Of a stretch of 64,000 nt of DNA, positions 1-8,559 are shown in pieces; the first letter of the stretch is position 1; each line of letters starts with the position of its first letter. Origin of the DNA: Candidatus Lambdaproteobacteria bacterium RIFOXYD2_FULL_56_26 (lineage in GTDB: Bacteria; SAR324; XYD2-FULL-50-16); the NCBI GenBank assembly GCA_001783715.1, contig MFNF01000001.1, positions 1 through 64,000 of the forward strand, read 5' to 3'. The translations under genes and the position numbers were made by a program. The notes beneath the pieces were generated by a model. The model was not told where the DNA came from and searched no databases. It saw only the letters and a program-made list of their open reading frames with translations.

Positions 1-82
1 AAATGGCCCTCGACCTCAAAACCCTTTTTAAAAAACTGGCCTAAACAACCTTCAACCCTGCGGGCACAAAGGCCTGCAGGCT

Positions 83-164
83 CCTGGCCTCACCGCTTCT
101 TTTCTCCTCACTGGACCCGGTGGACTCACCACCGGGTCTGGAGAAAACCGGCGGTGAGGGCAGG
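83..164. repeat. 82-bp direct repeat, copy 1, hairpin-forming
   Basis: This 82-bp stretch recurs without a mismatch 201 bp downstream (284-365). It folds on itself: 88-96 pairs with 151-159 (9 bp), 100-107 with 140-147 (8 bp), and 114-123 with 129-138 (10 bp) around a 5-nt loop, giving a 72-nt interrupted hairpin. No gene overlaps it and no T-run follows this copy. Possible roles are a REP/BIME-like element, a small miniature transposable element or a structured RNA. The sequence shows only the repeat and the fold. The spacer at 165-283 shows nothing recognisable. Confidence 0.85.
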
Positions 165-283
165 AGCAAGTCGGAAGACACACAGAGCAAGATTTACCTG
201 GAACCCTTTTTACAGGAGCTTGGAGGAACCCGGATTACCTGCAGCTCCAGTGCTAAAGCTTTTTTATTGCGATGCAACGGCCC

Positions 284-365
284 CCTGGCCTCACCGCTTC
301 TTTTCTCCTCACTGGACCCGGTGGACTCACCACCGGGTCTGGAGAAAACCGGCGGTGAGGGCAGG
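284..365. repeat. 82-bp direct repeat, copy 2, hairpin-forming
   Basis: Second identical copy of the element at 83-164, with the same nested hairpin (289-360). This copy is followed by a short T-rich run (about 368-376), so it could act as a rho-independent terminator on the plus strand. The interval 366-494 up to the nitroreductase gene shows no coding sequence or convincing promoter. Confidence 0.85.
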
Positions 366-494
366 GGCTTTTTGTTTTGCCGGTTCCAATGTCCAGAGGC
401 CGCACCGCAAGGCCCAGGGGGAGTTAAGCCTTGCTTTTTGGGGCCAAAGGTTGAATGGTCAAAGTAGAGGTACAACTTCTTTCCTGGTGCGACA

Positions 495-1184
495 ATGCGT
501 CTAAAACCCATAGAACTCCCTGGTGCCCTTGAGGCGATCCAAGAGCGGCGGTCCTTTCGGGCCTACCTGGACCGGCCAGTCCCACGGGAACTGTTGGAGC
601 GACTGCTCAATACGGCCCGCTGGTCCCCCAGTTCCACCAACATGCAGCCTTGGCAGGTCTTGGTCGTGTCGGGAGAAAAAAAAAGGCAATTGGACAAAAA
701 GTTACTGGAGGCTTTTGAAAACAAGCTTCCCATGCAGCCCAAGGTAAATGCCTACATGGACGAATGGACCGAGCCCTACAAATCACGTCGGCACGCTTGT
801 GGGGTTGCTTTGTACCAAGCTTTGGGGATTGGCCGGGACGACAAGGAATTGCGGGTGGAACAGTCCAGACGGAACTTTCATGCCTTTGGCGCTCCCACCG
901 CCTTGTTTTTGGGGATGTCCAGCGCTTTGAAGGAAGGTTCCTTGTTTGACTGCGGGATGTTTTGCCAGTCTTTGATGCTCAGTGCCGTCAGTTTGGGGTT
1001 GGAAACCTGTCCAGAAGCTTCGCTGGTCTTTTGGCCGGAGATTTTGCGAGAGTTCTTCCACGTTGGCGAGGAGATACATTTTTTGACTGGCTTGGCTTTG
1101 GGTTTTGGGGACTACCAAGCTCCGGTCAACCAGTACAAAACTGACCGAGCGGATCTGGCCGAATGGGTTTCCTTTGTTGAATAG
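495..1184 (+). CDS. Nitroreductase-family FMN oxidoreductase
   Basis: A 229-residue protein of the nitroreductase fold, which binds FMN and uses NAD(P)H to reduce nitroaromatics, quinones or flavins in the cytoplasm. The N-terminus carries the family signature: an ERRSFR segment near residues 17-22, then a helix ending in ARWSPSSTNMQPW (about 41-53) that shapes the FMN pocket. The C-terminal GLALGFGDY segment also fits. Length is normal for the family. The ATG at 495 gives the conserved N-terminus, but I see no strong Shine-Dalgarno site. It lies alone upstream of rplM, which has its own promoter. The natural substrate cannot be inferred. Confidence 0.88.
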   Translation: MRLKPIELPGALEAIQERRSFRAYLDRPVPRELLERLLNTARWSPSSTNMQPWQVLVVSGEKKRQLDKKLLEAFENKLPMQPKVNAYMDEWTEPYKSRRHACGVALYQALGIGRDDKELRVEQSRRNFHAFGAPTALFLGMSSALKEGSLFDCGMFCQSLMLSAVSLGLETCPEASLVFWPEILREFFHVGEEIHFLTGLALGFGDYQAPVNQYKTDRADLAEWVSFVE

Positions 1185-1262
1185 TCGATTGATTAAAAAG
1201 GGAATATGCACTTTTACAGAAGGCCGCTCCAAGAAAAAAGTTTGTATCCCCAAGGTGTGGGC

Positions 1263-1291
1263 TTGACAGGGAGACAGGAAGCGAATAGAAA
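1263..1291 (+). promoter_or_regulatory. Sigma70-type promoter for rplM-rpsI
   Basis: A perfect -35 hexamer TTGACA (1263-1268) is followed 17 bp later by TAGAAA (1286-1291). Transcription would start near 1298, leaving a leader of about 40 nt before rplM. Position and spacing fit a housekeeping promoter. Confidence 0.65.
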
Positions 1292-1336
1292 CGATGATTA
1301 CACGCCAAACGCTATCTTTACCCAAGGCAGACAAAA

Positions 1337-1783
1337 ATGAAGACGACCCCTTTTGTGAGTAACGAAGAGTACCAACAAGGCGAACGCCAGAAAGAATGGT
1401 ACTTGCTTGATGCCGAGGGCAAAACCCTGGGGCGCATCGCTACTCAGATCGCCATGATCCTGCAAGGCAAACACAAGCCCACCTACACCCCCCACGTGGA
1501 CACCGGCGATTACGTTGTCGTAGTCAACGCCAGCAAGGTAAAGGTTACCGGGGCCAAGGCCAAGGATAAAAATTATTATTACCACACCGGCTTTCCCGGC
1601 GGCTTGAAACAAGCGAATTTCGAGGCCCTGATGGCCAAGAAACCCGGTGCCGCCATCGAACACGCCGTCAAAGGGATGTTGCCTAAGAACCAACTGAACC
1701 GTAACGGGATCGACAAACTGAAGGTTTACGCTGGGGCGGAGCATCCTCACCAAGCACAATCCTTGACCACCCTTGATTTTTAA
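1337..1783 (+). CDS. rplM: 50S ribosomal protein L13 (uL13)
   Basis: A 148-residue protein matching L13 along its length: the [17 protein letters not shown] start of the fold, the [16 protein letters not shown] segment (about 54-69), the [12 protein letters not shown] motif and the GMLPKN segment near residue 113. L13 is an early-assembly protein of the large subunit and binds 23S rRNA. Length is typical (about 140-150). It pairs with rpsI five bases downstream, the arrangement found in most bacteria. Expression is probably driven by the promoter at 1263-1291. Confidence 0.97.
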   Translation: MKTTPFVSNEEYQQGERQKEWYLLDAEGKTLGRIATQIAMILQGKHKPTYTPHVDTGDYVVVVNASKVKVTGAKAKDKNYYYHTGFPGGLKQANFEALMAKKPGAAIEHAVKGMLPKNQLNRNGIDKLKVYAGAEHPHQAQSLTTLDF

Positions 1784-1788
1784 TCGAT

Positions 1789-2175
1789 ATGAGCCAGCAT
1801 TACGGTACCGGTAGAAGAAAAACCTCTGTTGCCCGCGTCTTCCTGCGGCCCGGCACGGGTAAGTTTATCGTGAACCAGCGGGAAGCTTCCGAGTTTTTTA
1901 CCCGGGACCTCTACCTGATCCAAATCAATGCTCCCTTGGCTGCGGCCGAGAAACAGGGCAAGTTTGATGTTTTCGCCACCGTCAAGGGCGGCGGAACCAC
2001 CGGCCAAGCCGGAGCCATCACCCACGGCGTTGCCCGGGCCTTGGTCCACTACTCGGAAGACTTGCGCAGCAGCCTCCGCAAAGGCGGCTTCCTGACTCGG
2101 GACGCAAGGGAAGTGGAACGGCAAAAATACGGCCAGAAAGGTGCGAGGGCTCGGTACCAGTTCTCCAAGCGTTAA
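1789..2175 (+). CDS. rpsI: 30S ribosomal protein S9 (uS9)
   Basis: A 128-residue S9 protein. It starts with the GTGRRKTSVARVFL segment and ends with the basic tail KGARARYQFSKR, whose last residues reach into the decoding centre and contact tRNA in the P site. The GGGTTGQAGAITHGVARAL segment in the middle is also diagnostic. It starts five bases after the rplM stop with no clear ribosome-binding site of its own, which suggests translational coupling. A terminator follows at 2213-2246. Confidence 0.97.
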   Translation: MSQHYGTGRRKTSVARVFLRPGTGKFIVNQREASEFFTRDLYLIQINAPLAAAEKQGKFDVFATVKGGGTTGQAGAITHGVARALVHYSEDLRSSLRKGGFLTRDAREVERQKYGQKGARARYQFSKR

Positions 2176-2212
2176 GAAAAATTGGGCTTTTGCCCAAGAC
2201 CCTGCGACTTAC

Positions 2213-2246
2213 AAAAAGGCTGCCCCAAAGGCGGCCTTTTTTTTTT
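2213..2246 (+). terminator. Rho-independent terminator after rpsI
   Basis: A 10-bp stem (2215-2224 with 2230-2239, one G-U pair) closes a short loop and runs into a tract of about ten Ts. A smaller 6-bp hairpin with a TTTT loop lies just upstream at 2182-2197. Both sit directly after the rpsI stop. Confidence 0.85.
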
Positions 2247-2343
2247 GCCCTAAATCCTGGGTATTGGGTGATTCAGGTGGGCTATGTGGAGTTGGCCCCC
2301 CGGAGTAGTCTTCCAAAAACAATGGTTTTTGGAGAAAAAGAAA

Positions 2344-3189
2344 CTAAGCCCGCCGGTACTCAGGGTTTTGTTGGGCTGCCTGAGGGAGCAGTTTTAGAAA
2401 GTTGATTTCATTGCCTTTATGGTTAAACGTCACCTCGTCCATCAAGTGCTTGATCAACTCCAACCCCCGGTGCATCAAATCGCCCCCTTCCTGGAGGAGT
2501 CGCTCCGATTCAAACCCCTGCCCTTCATCTTTGATTTGTACCAAGATCCGGTCCATCTTGAGGTGGATCTGGAAGAAGATGTTTTTTTCCTGGTCCTTTT
2601 GGTTGCCATGTTCCACGGCATTGGCCAAACCTTCATAAATGGCCATTTTAAGGTCCGGGAAGCTGCCGTATTCTTGCGGGTACAGCAACTCGATCAGGTT
2701 GTCCACCGTGTCCAACAGCTTGAGAAAGCTCCGCTCCGAAGACTTGATCACCACTTGGTAGTGGTTGGTCATCTGGTAGTTGACCAGCTCGTTTTTTTGG
2801 AATCGGCTTTTGTGGTGCCGGATCGCTTTGGCTAGAGAACTTTGGGTCTCTTTGGGGTCCAGCGGTTTGAGCAAAAAGGCGCTGACCCCGTAGTTGACCG
2901 CCTCAATCGAACTGGTGATCGAGGCTTGGTCGCCGATCAGAATCACCGGCAGGTCGGCATCCCGCTCCCGTAGCGCCTTGAGGAGCACCAGTCCGGTCTT
3001 TTGGTCCGGCCCCAGGTTGATCTCGGCGATGACCAGGTCGTAGTGGTTTTTGTTCAGGTTCAAAAGCCCCTTTTCCACGGTCTTGACGAAGTCCGCTTCA
3101 AGGCTCTCTTTGTTGAGCGGTTCCGCAAGGCCGGCTTTGACCGCTTGGTCCGCTACCAGAACCAGGGCTTGAAAGGTGAGGCTTTCCAT
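2344..3189 (-). CDS. Degenerate receiver domain fused to HATPase (RsbW-like) domain
   Basis: A 281-residue two-domain signalling protein. Residues 5-125 have the receiver fold, but the phospho-acceptor Asp is Glu56 (DLVIAEINL), the usual acidic pair is a single Asp14, and the conserved Thr/Ser position is Gly86; Lys108 in LLKPLDP is kept. Residues 175-275 form an ATP-binding domain of the anti-sigma/histidine-kinase type, with an N-box EGLANAVEHGN (186-196) and a G-box DEGQGF (221-226). There is no HisKA dimerisation domain, so it is more likely a serine-kinase or anti-sigma-type switch than a classical sensor kinase. The Glu could lock the receiver in an active-like state. Its target is unknown, and no STAS or sigma partner lies nearby. 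Confidence 0.85.
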   Translation of the reverse strand: MESLTFQALVLVADQAVKAGLAEPLNKESLEADFVKTVEKGLLNLNKNHYDLVIAEINLGPDQKTGLVLLKALRERDADLPVILIGDQASITSSIEAVNYGVSAFLLKPLDPKETQSSLAKAIRHHKSRFQKNELVNYQMTNHYQVVIKSSERSFLKLLDTVDNLIELLYPQEYGSFPDLKMAIYEGLANAVEHGNQKDQEKNIFFQIHLKMDRILVQIKDEGQGFESERLLQEGGDLMHRGLELIKHLMDEVTFNHKGNEINFLKLLPQAAQQNPEYRRA

Positions 3190-3273
3190 GTTGGTGCTTG
3201 GGTCGTTTTGGTTTGGTTTACCTTAGCGCAGCGCCCCTGCATTTGTCTATTGCCAGAGGCTGTTCCTTTGGAC

Positions 3274-3303
3274 TTGACCTAGCGGTTTGGGCTCCTTTAG
3301 AAA
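3274..3303 (+). promoter_or_regulatory. Putative sigma70-type promoter for the aldolase genes
   Basis: TTGACC (3274-3279) and TAGAAA (3298-3303) are 18 bp apart, 68 bp before the LsrF-like start codon. The -10 hexamer is the same as in the rplM promoter. A good Shine-Dalgarno AAGGAG (3359-3364) precedes the gene. Confidence 0.5.
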
Positions 3304-3370
3304 TAGGGCTTGAGGGCGTAAAAACCCCCTTGGACCAACAACCTCAAAAGACCCCTACAAGGAGCGTTAC

Positions 3371-4297
3371 ATGGCGGATTTGGACGGCCTGAAAGACGGC
3401 AAGGATTTTGGAATCGGCATTCCCCAGCAAAGTGAGCCTTTTTTCCTCAAAGGTTCCAACAACCTGGATTGGGGGATGAAACACCGGCTGAGCCAGCTCT
3501 TTAATCCCAAGACCGGCCGCACCGTGATGTTGGCCTTTGACCACGGCTATTTCCAAGGCCCGACCACCGGCCTGGAGCGGATTGACCTGACCATCGCCCC
3601 CTTGATGCCCTATGCGGACGTGCTGATGTGCACCCGTGGGGCCTTGCGCCAAGTGGTGGAGCCGGGTTTGGCCAAGCCGATTGCGCTGCGCTGTTCGGGC
3701 GGGATGTCGGTGATGTCCGAGCTTTCCAACGAAGAAGTGGCGGTGGACATTGAAGATGCCATTCGGCTCAACGCCAGCGCTTTGGCTGCCCAGATCTACA
3801 TCGGTGCCGAGTATGAACACCAGTCGATCATGAACGTGATCAAGCTGATCGACAAAGGGACTAGGTACGGCATCCCGACCTTGGCGGTCACCGGAGTGGG
3901 CAAGGACATGGTCCGGGATGCCCGCTACTTTGGTTTGGCCACCCGGATTGCCGCCGAGATCGGTGCCCATTACGTCAAAACCTACTTTGTGGAAAAGGGT
4001 TTTGAAACCGTCACCCACGGTTGTCCGATCCCCATCGTCATCGCCGGGGGCAAAAAACTGCCGGAACTCGAAGCCTTGACCATGGCCTACAAGTCGATCG
4101 ACCAAGGGGCTGCCGGGGTGGACATGGGTCGGAACATTTTCCAATCCGAGTCCCCTTTGGCGATGATCCAAGCGGTTGGGGCGGTGGTCCACGAGATGGT
4201 GAAGCCCAAGGTGGCCTACCAGATGTACCTGGACCTCAAAGCCGAGTTGAGCGGCAAAGGCCAAAAGGCCGCCAAGGCTCAATCCAAGAAGAAGTAG
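3371..4297 (+). CDS. lsrF: LsrF-like class I aldolase/thiolase (DhnA family)
   Basis: A 308-residue class I aldolase of the DhnA/FbaB family that matches the E. coli AI-2 enzyme LsrF (3-hydroxy-5-phosphonooxypentane-2,4-dione thiolase) closely as I remember that sequence. Shared segments are [20 protein letters not shown] (51-70), [22 protein letters not shown] with the Schiff-base Lys at 203 (the LsrF number), and [11 protein letters not shown]. The start is set by an AAGGAG six bases upstream. A basic AKAQSKKK tail extends beyond the family. No lsr transporter, LsrK, LsrG or LsrR gene is nearby; the neighbour is an aldolase/dehydrogenase. The substrate may therefore be another phosphorylated sugar or dione. 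Confidence 0.88.
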   Translation: MADLDGLKDGKDFGIGIPQQSEPFFLKGSNNLDWGMKHRLSQLFNPKTGRTVMLAFDHGYFQGPTTGLERIDLTIAPLMPYADVLMCTRGALRQVVEPGLAKPIALRCSGGMSVMSELSNEEVAVDIEDAIRLNASALAAQIYIGAEYEHQSIMNVIKLIDKGTRYGIPTLAVTGVGKDMVRDARYFGLATRIAAEIGAHYVKTYFVEKGFETVTHGCPIPIVIAGGKKLPELEALTMAYKSIDQGAAGVDMGRNIFQSESPLAMIQAVGAVVHEMVKPKVAYQMYLDLKAELSGKGQKAAKAQSKKK

Positions 4298-4399
4298 CCT
4301 GAGGCTTCGGCCCAACGGGGGTGCTGACCGGCACCCCTGTCGCTGCGCTTCTTTCGGCGCTCTTTTCTTCAACCTCCCCTTCCTTTTAAGACAGGCAAA

Positions 4400-6487
4400 A
4401 TGCGCAACCGTTGGTCCGAATCCGAACTTTTGGAGCTGGTCTCCACCTACCCAGGGCTGCCTGTGGAGCTGACCGCAAAAATATACAGCAGCCGATTGCT
4501 GGCCCAAGAGCCCTCCTTGATCCTCCACGGCGGGGGCAACACTTCGGTAAAGGCCCAGGGGCAGAACTTTTTTGGGGAGCCTTTGGACTGCCTGTACGTC
4601 AAAGCCAGTGGATTCGACCTTTCGACCCTGACCCCCGAAGGAATTCCAGCCTTGGACTTGGCTGCCCTCCAGCGGTACAAACAGGTCGAGAAGATGGACG
4701 ACCAAAGGATGACCAACGAACTCCGCCGCCACCTGCTGGACCCCCAAGCGGCCAACCCCAGCATTGAGGCGCTGGTCCATGCCTTCATTCCCGCCCAATC
4801 GGTGGACCACACCCATGCGGATGCGGTCTTGACCCTTTGTTGCCAAGAAGGCGGAAAAGCCCTGCTGGAGGCCACCTTGCCCGGTTTTGTGGTGGTGGAC
4901 TATGTGGAAGCAGGGTTCCCTTTGGCCAAGGCGGTGCAGAAGGCTTTGGAGGCACACCCAAAGGCCAGGGGATTGGTGCTCGCTTGGCACGGGATCATCA
5001 CCTGGGGAGCAACGGCCCGGGAATCTTACGACCTGATGATCGAAGCGGTTGGCTTGGCGGAAGAAAAAATCCGGTCCTTGACCCAAAGCCCCCTGCCCGA
5101 GGCAAGCGCTGAGGAACTGGAAGAGGCCACAAAACGAATCAAACTGCTTTCTCCCCTCTTGCGGGGCCTGCTCAGCCAGTTGAGCGGCGGCAAACGGTGG
5201 GTTTTGCTGCCCCTGATCGAGGCCCCGGTGTTGGCCTTGGTCAACCGGCACCTGGACGCTTTGGTTTCCGGTCCCCTGACCCCGGACCACCTGATTCGCA
5301 CCAAAGCCCTGCCCATGGCCCTGGCGGACCTGGACGTGGTGGACCCTTCCCTGGCCCGAGAGCGGATCAAAGAGGCCTTGGAGCGGTACCAAAAGGAATA
5401 TGAAACCTACTACGACCGGCAGGCTGGTCGGTTAGAAGAACAGCTGGAGCGGTTCGACAGCCTGCCCCGGATGATCCTGGTGCCGGGGATCGGTGCCATT
5501 GCCGTCGGCCCCAATGCCCGGCACGGCCAGATTGCCCTGGACATCTTGAGGCAAACCCTAGTCACCAAAGGGCAGATCTTGGGCATGGGGAAAAACTTTT
5601 TGGGCCTCACCGAAGACCATCTTTTTGACATGGAATACCGGGGCTTGCAGCACTACAAGCTGCGCCACCAGACCCACCTGTCCATGGTAGGCCGGGTGGC
5701 GTTGGTGACCGGGGCGGCCGGAGCGATCGGTTCGGGCATCTGTCACGAATTGGCCCAGGAAGGGGCCCAGGTGATTTTTACCGACTTGGCCGGAGAGAAT
5801 CTGGAACGGGTGGGCCAGATGTTTTTGGCCCAGTATCCGACCCAAGTCTTTTGCCACCCCATGGACGTGACCAGCGAGGCCTCGATCCAAGCCTGCTTTG
5901 ATGCGGTGGTCAGCCGGTATGGCGGGTTGGACCTCTTGGTGATCAATGCCGGGTTGGCCTATGTTTCCAAGCTGGAGGAGATGGAGCTGGCAAGGTTCCA
6001 ACTGTTGGAGCGGGTCAACGTGGAAGGGACCTTGTTGATGCTCAAACTGGGGGCTAAACACCTGAAGACCCAAGGTTGCGGCGGTGACATGGTCTTGGTT
6101 TCCACCAAAAACGTCTTTTCCCCCAGCGCCAGCTTTGGGGCCTATTCGGCCACCAAGGCCGGAGCCCATCAATTGGCCCGGATTGCCAGCCTGGAGTTGG
6201 CCGACTCGGACATTCGGGTCAACATGGTCAGCCCCGACGGGGTCTTTTCGGACGATGACAAGGTCAAATCCGGCCTTTGGGCCACCGTGGGGCCGGACCG
6301 GATGAAGGCCAGGGGGCTTGATGAAAAGGGGCTGGAACGGTATTACCAGGACCGCAACCTGCTCAAGGCGAGGGTCACCGCCAGACATGTGGGCAAGGCG
6401 GTACTGTTTTTTGCCACCCGCCAAACCCCGACCACCGGGGCCACCATTCCGGTGGACGGCGGCCTGCCGGACGCAACGCCTCGTTAG
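4400..6487 (+). CDS. Bifunctional class II aldolase/short-chain dehydrogenase (RhaEW-like)
   Basis: A 695-residue fusion. Residues 1 to about 420 form a class II aldolase of the RhaD/fuculose-phosphate aldolase type, with GGGNTS (44-49) for phosphate binding and HTHAD (137-141) supplying metal ligands. From about residue 430 an SDR domain follows, with the nucleotide motif TGAAGAIG, an NAG segment and the catalytic YSATKAG. Known relatives (RhaEW/YuxG type) cleave rhamnulose 1-phosphate and oxidise the lactaldehyde formed. No rhamnose isomerase, kinase or regulator is present. The gene lies 102 bp behind the LsrF-like aldolase, in an arrangement suggesting one small sugar-phosphate cleavage unit. 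A GC-rich hairpin at about 4316-4337 without a T-run lies between them. Confidence 0.88.
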   Translation: MRNRWSESELLELVSTYPGLPVELTAKIYSSRLLAQEPSLILHGGGNTSVKAQGQNFFGEPLDCLYVKASGFDLSTLTPEGIPALDLAALQRYKQVEKMDDQRMTNELRRHLLDPQAANPSIEALVHAFIPAQSVDHTHADAVLTLCCQEGGKALLEATLPGFVVVDYVEAGFPLAKAVQKALEAHPKARGLVLAWHGIITWGATARESYDLMIEAVGLAEEKIRSLTQSPLPEASAEELEEATKRIKLLSPLLRGLLSQLSGGKRWVLLPLIEAPVLALVNRHLDALVSGPLTPDHLIRTKALPMALADLDVVDPSLARERIKEALERYQKEYETYYDRQAGRLEEQLERFDSLPRMILVPGIGAIAVGPNARHGQIALDILRQTLVTKGQILGMGKNFLGLTEDHLFDMEYRGLQHYKLRHQTHLSMVGRVALVTGAAGAIGSGICHELAQEGAQVIFTDLAGENLERVGQMFLAQYPTQVFCHPMDVTSEASIQACFDAVVSRYGGLDLLVINAGLAYVSKLEEMELARFQLLERVNVEGTLLMLKLGAKHLKTQGCGGDMVLVSTKNVFSPSASFGAYSATKAGAHQLARIASLELADSDIRVNMVSPDGVFSDDDKVKSGLWATVGPDRMKARGLDEKGLERYYQDRNLLKARVTARHVGKAVLFFATRQTPTTGATIPVDGGLPDATPR

Positions 6488-6505
6488 GGACCCAGGAGAC
6501 AAAGG

Positions 6506-7552
6506 ATGAGGCAGATCGACCGGTACATCACCAAGGAGTTTGTCCTCTACTTTGCTTCCTGCCAGCTTTCTCTGGTCACCATCGCCCTGACCTTCGTGGT
6601 CCTGGGCGAGCTGGACAGCCTCAACCAGCCCGAGGGGGCAAGGTTGTTCAAGGAAGCCGTGTTGGCGGCCATTCCGCTGTTGGTGGAATTGACCCTGCCC
6701 ATTGCGGTTTTGTTGGGCACCATCCTGACCTTCACCAGCCTCTCAAAAACCAGTGAATCCATAGCCATGCAGGCCGCCGGGGTCAGTTTGCTGCAAATGA
6801 TCCGGCCCGTGCTTTGGGCGGGAATGGTGATCGCCCTGTTTTCCTACTTCAACCAGAGTTATCTGGCTCCCTGGTGGGGGGCGGAAAAAAAATTGGGTTT
6901 TACCCAGCCGGAAGACCCCAAAACCATCTGGCGGTTTTACCAAGGCCGGTTGTTTTATTTCACCGGCCTGGACAAACACGACTTGACGGCCAAGAAGGTG
7001 GGGGAAGTGGTGTTCGGCGGGGATTACCAAGTGATCGGTCTCAACCGGTTTGAAGCAGTGACCCAGTTGGAAGGCGGTTGGCAGGTGGGGCCGGGGTTGG
7101 GCCTGGAGATCGACCAAGACAAACTGACTTACCAGGACCTAGCCCCGGCTCGGTTGGACGAGGATGCCATGCCCATCGCCTTTAATCCTGAACTGCCCCA
7201 CCCCAAGTATGCGCCCTTGGAGACGGTGCTGGCCAACTTGAGGATCAAGATCCAAGGGGCGGTCAACTATTCGGAAGACCTCTTTGCCTTGTTCCAGAAG
7301 CTTTCAGGGCTGTTGACCATTTTTTGCATGATGATCCTGGCCCTGCCCTTTTCCCTGTTCTCGGGCCGCCAAGCCAACGTCCGGGCGGGGATCGTAATTG
7401 CCATTGTCTTAGGCTTCGTCTTCTGGCTGGTCGAGCAGGTCTTCGTCTCCCTCTTTGAGGCCCAAGCCCTTTCCGCCTTTGTGGCCGCCTTTGCGACCAA
7501 CGGGATGTTTCTGGCTCTTGGCCTTTTCCTGATTGGCAAGAAGCTCAACTGA
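6506..7552 (+). CDS. LptF/LptG-family LPS-export permease
   Basis: A 348-residue inner-membrane protein of the YjgP/YjgQ family, which works with LptB to extract LPS and pass it to the periplasmic bridge. It opens with the family pattern RQIDRYITKEF, has membrane segments near residues 15-35, 50-75 and 95-115, then a periplasmic beta-rich domain (about 120-255) and a final cluster of three helices (about 265-345). An AGGAG site lies 6-10 bases upstream. I cannot tell LptF from LptG, and no second paralogue lies in the window. The last 144 bases are antisense to the 3' end of obg. Confidence 0.88.
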   Translation: MRQIDRYITKEFVLYFASCQLSLVTIALTFVVLGELDSLNQPEGARLFKEAVLAAIPLLVELTLPIAVLLGTILTFTSLSKTSESIAMQAAGVSLLQMIRPVLWAGMVIALFSYFNQSYLAPWWGAEKKLGFTQPEDPKTIWRFYQGRLFYFTGLDKHDLTAKKVGEVVFGGDYQVIGLNRFEAVTQLEGGWQVGPGLGLEIDQDKLTYQDLAPARLDEDAMPIAFNPELPHPKYAPLETVLANLRIKIQGAVNYSEDLFALFQKLSGLLTIFCMMILALPFSLFSGRQANVRAGIVIAIVLGFVFWLVEQVFVSLFEAQALSAFVAAFATNGMFLALGLFLIGKKLN

Positions 7553-8554
7553 ACGGCCTTGCGCAACGATCTTGTAAAGCTCTTCCAACAGCTCCTCCAG
7601 GCCAGTCTTGGCCACCGAACTGATGGTAAAAAGCCGCTCCCCCTTTTTGGCAAACGCCTTTTCCAGCTTTTTGAGGTTCAGCTCCGGGTTGAGGGCATCC
7701 AGCTTGGTCAGGAGGACCACCCGGGGTTTTTCGGTCAGGTCTTCGGAAAACAGCTCCAGTTCGTTGTACAGCGCCTCGAAGGTTTCCAACGGGCCTTTGG
7801 CGGCGAAGGAGGAGCCGTCGAGCAGGAAGGCCAGGACCTTGGTCCGTTGGATGTGCTTGAGGAACTGGTCCCCCAGCCCCACCCCCAGGTGTGCGCCCTC
7901 CAAGATTCCGGGGATGTCGGCGACCACAAAGCTCCGGTAGCCGCTCATCTGCACCACTCCAAGGTTGGGGGTCAAAGTGGTGAAGGGGTAGTCGGCGATT
8001 TTGGGCCGAGCAGCGCTGACCGAGGCGATGAAGGTGGACTTTCCGGCATTGGGAAAGCCAACCAAACCTACGTCCGCCATGATTTTGAGTTCCAGGTACA
8101 GCTCCATTTCCTGCCCGTCCTCGCCCGGCTGGGCGTGCCGGGGGGCTTGGTTGGTACTGGTCTTGAAATGCTGATTCCCCAGCCCGCCTCTCCCGCCCTT
8201 GAGGACCAACTGGAGGCTTTCGTCCACCACTTCAAAGACCACCTCGTCGGTCTCTGCGTTCACCAAAATGGTGCCCAAGGGCAGCTTGATCAGACAGTCC
8301 TCTCCGGCCTTGCCGGACTTTTGTTTGCCCATCCCCGGTTCTCCGTTTTTGGCCCGTTGGTGCGGGTGGAGCCGTAGGTCTTGCAGGCTGGTCAGGCTGT
8401 GGTCCCCCTGGACCAACACGTCCCCTCCTTTGCCGCCGTCGCCGCCGTTGGGGCCTCCGAACTCAACGAACTTTTCCCGTAGAAAGCTTGCGCATCCGGG
8501 GCCGCCGTGGCCGGAACTGATGTAAACATGGGCGGTATCAACAAATTTGACCAT
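7409..8554 (-). CDS. obg: Obg family GTPase
   Basis: A GTPase of 381 residues from the ATG at 8554, acting in large-subunit assembly and stress control. The N-terminal Obg domain (1-155) is glycine-rich (FGGPNGGDGGKGGD). The G domain follows with P-loop GFPNAGKST (about 166-174), the switch-I segment DYPFTTLTPNLG and DIPG in G3. A lysine-rich then acidic tail closes the protein. An in-frame TTG three codons upstream overlaps the radC stop, but MVKFVD is the usual family start. The last 47 codons are antisense to the convergent permease gene, which is unusual. Confidence 0.95.
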   Translation of the reverse strand: MVKFVDTAHVYISSGHGGPGCASFLREKFVEFGGPNGGDGGKGGDVLVQGDHSLTSLQDLRLHPHQRAKNGEPGMGKQKSGKAGEDCLIKLPLGTILVNAETDEVVFEVVDESLQLVLKGGRGGLGNQHFKTSTNQAPRHAQPGEDGQEMELYLELKIMADVGLVGFPNAGKSTFIASVSAARPKIADYPFTTLTPNLGVVQMSGYRSFVVADIPGILEGAHLGVGLGDQFLKHIQRTKVLAFLLDGSSFAAKGPLETFEALYNELELFSEDLTEKPRVVLLTKLDALNPELNLKKLEKAFAKKGERLFTISSVAKTGLEELLEELYKIVAQGRSVELLANQEKAKSQKHPVGRKGGHKGGKGLGLKEGDEDLLDQPEDEA

Positions 8555-8559
8555 CGGTC

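Noticed and set aside
3344-5392. A 682-codon minus-strand open frame opposite the aldolase genes
   Set aside because: It is fully antisense to two well-supported enzymes and is His/Gln/Gly-rich without family patterns. It arises from GC-rich codon use on the coding strand.
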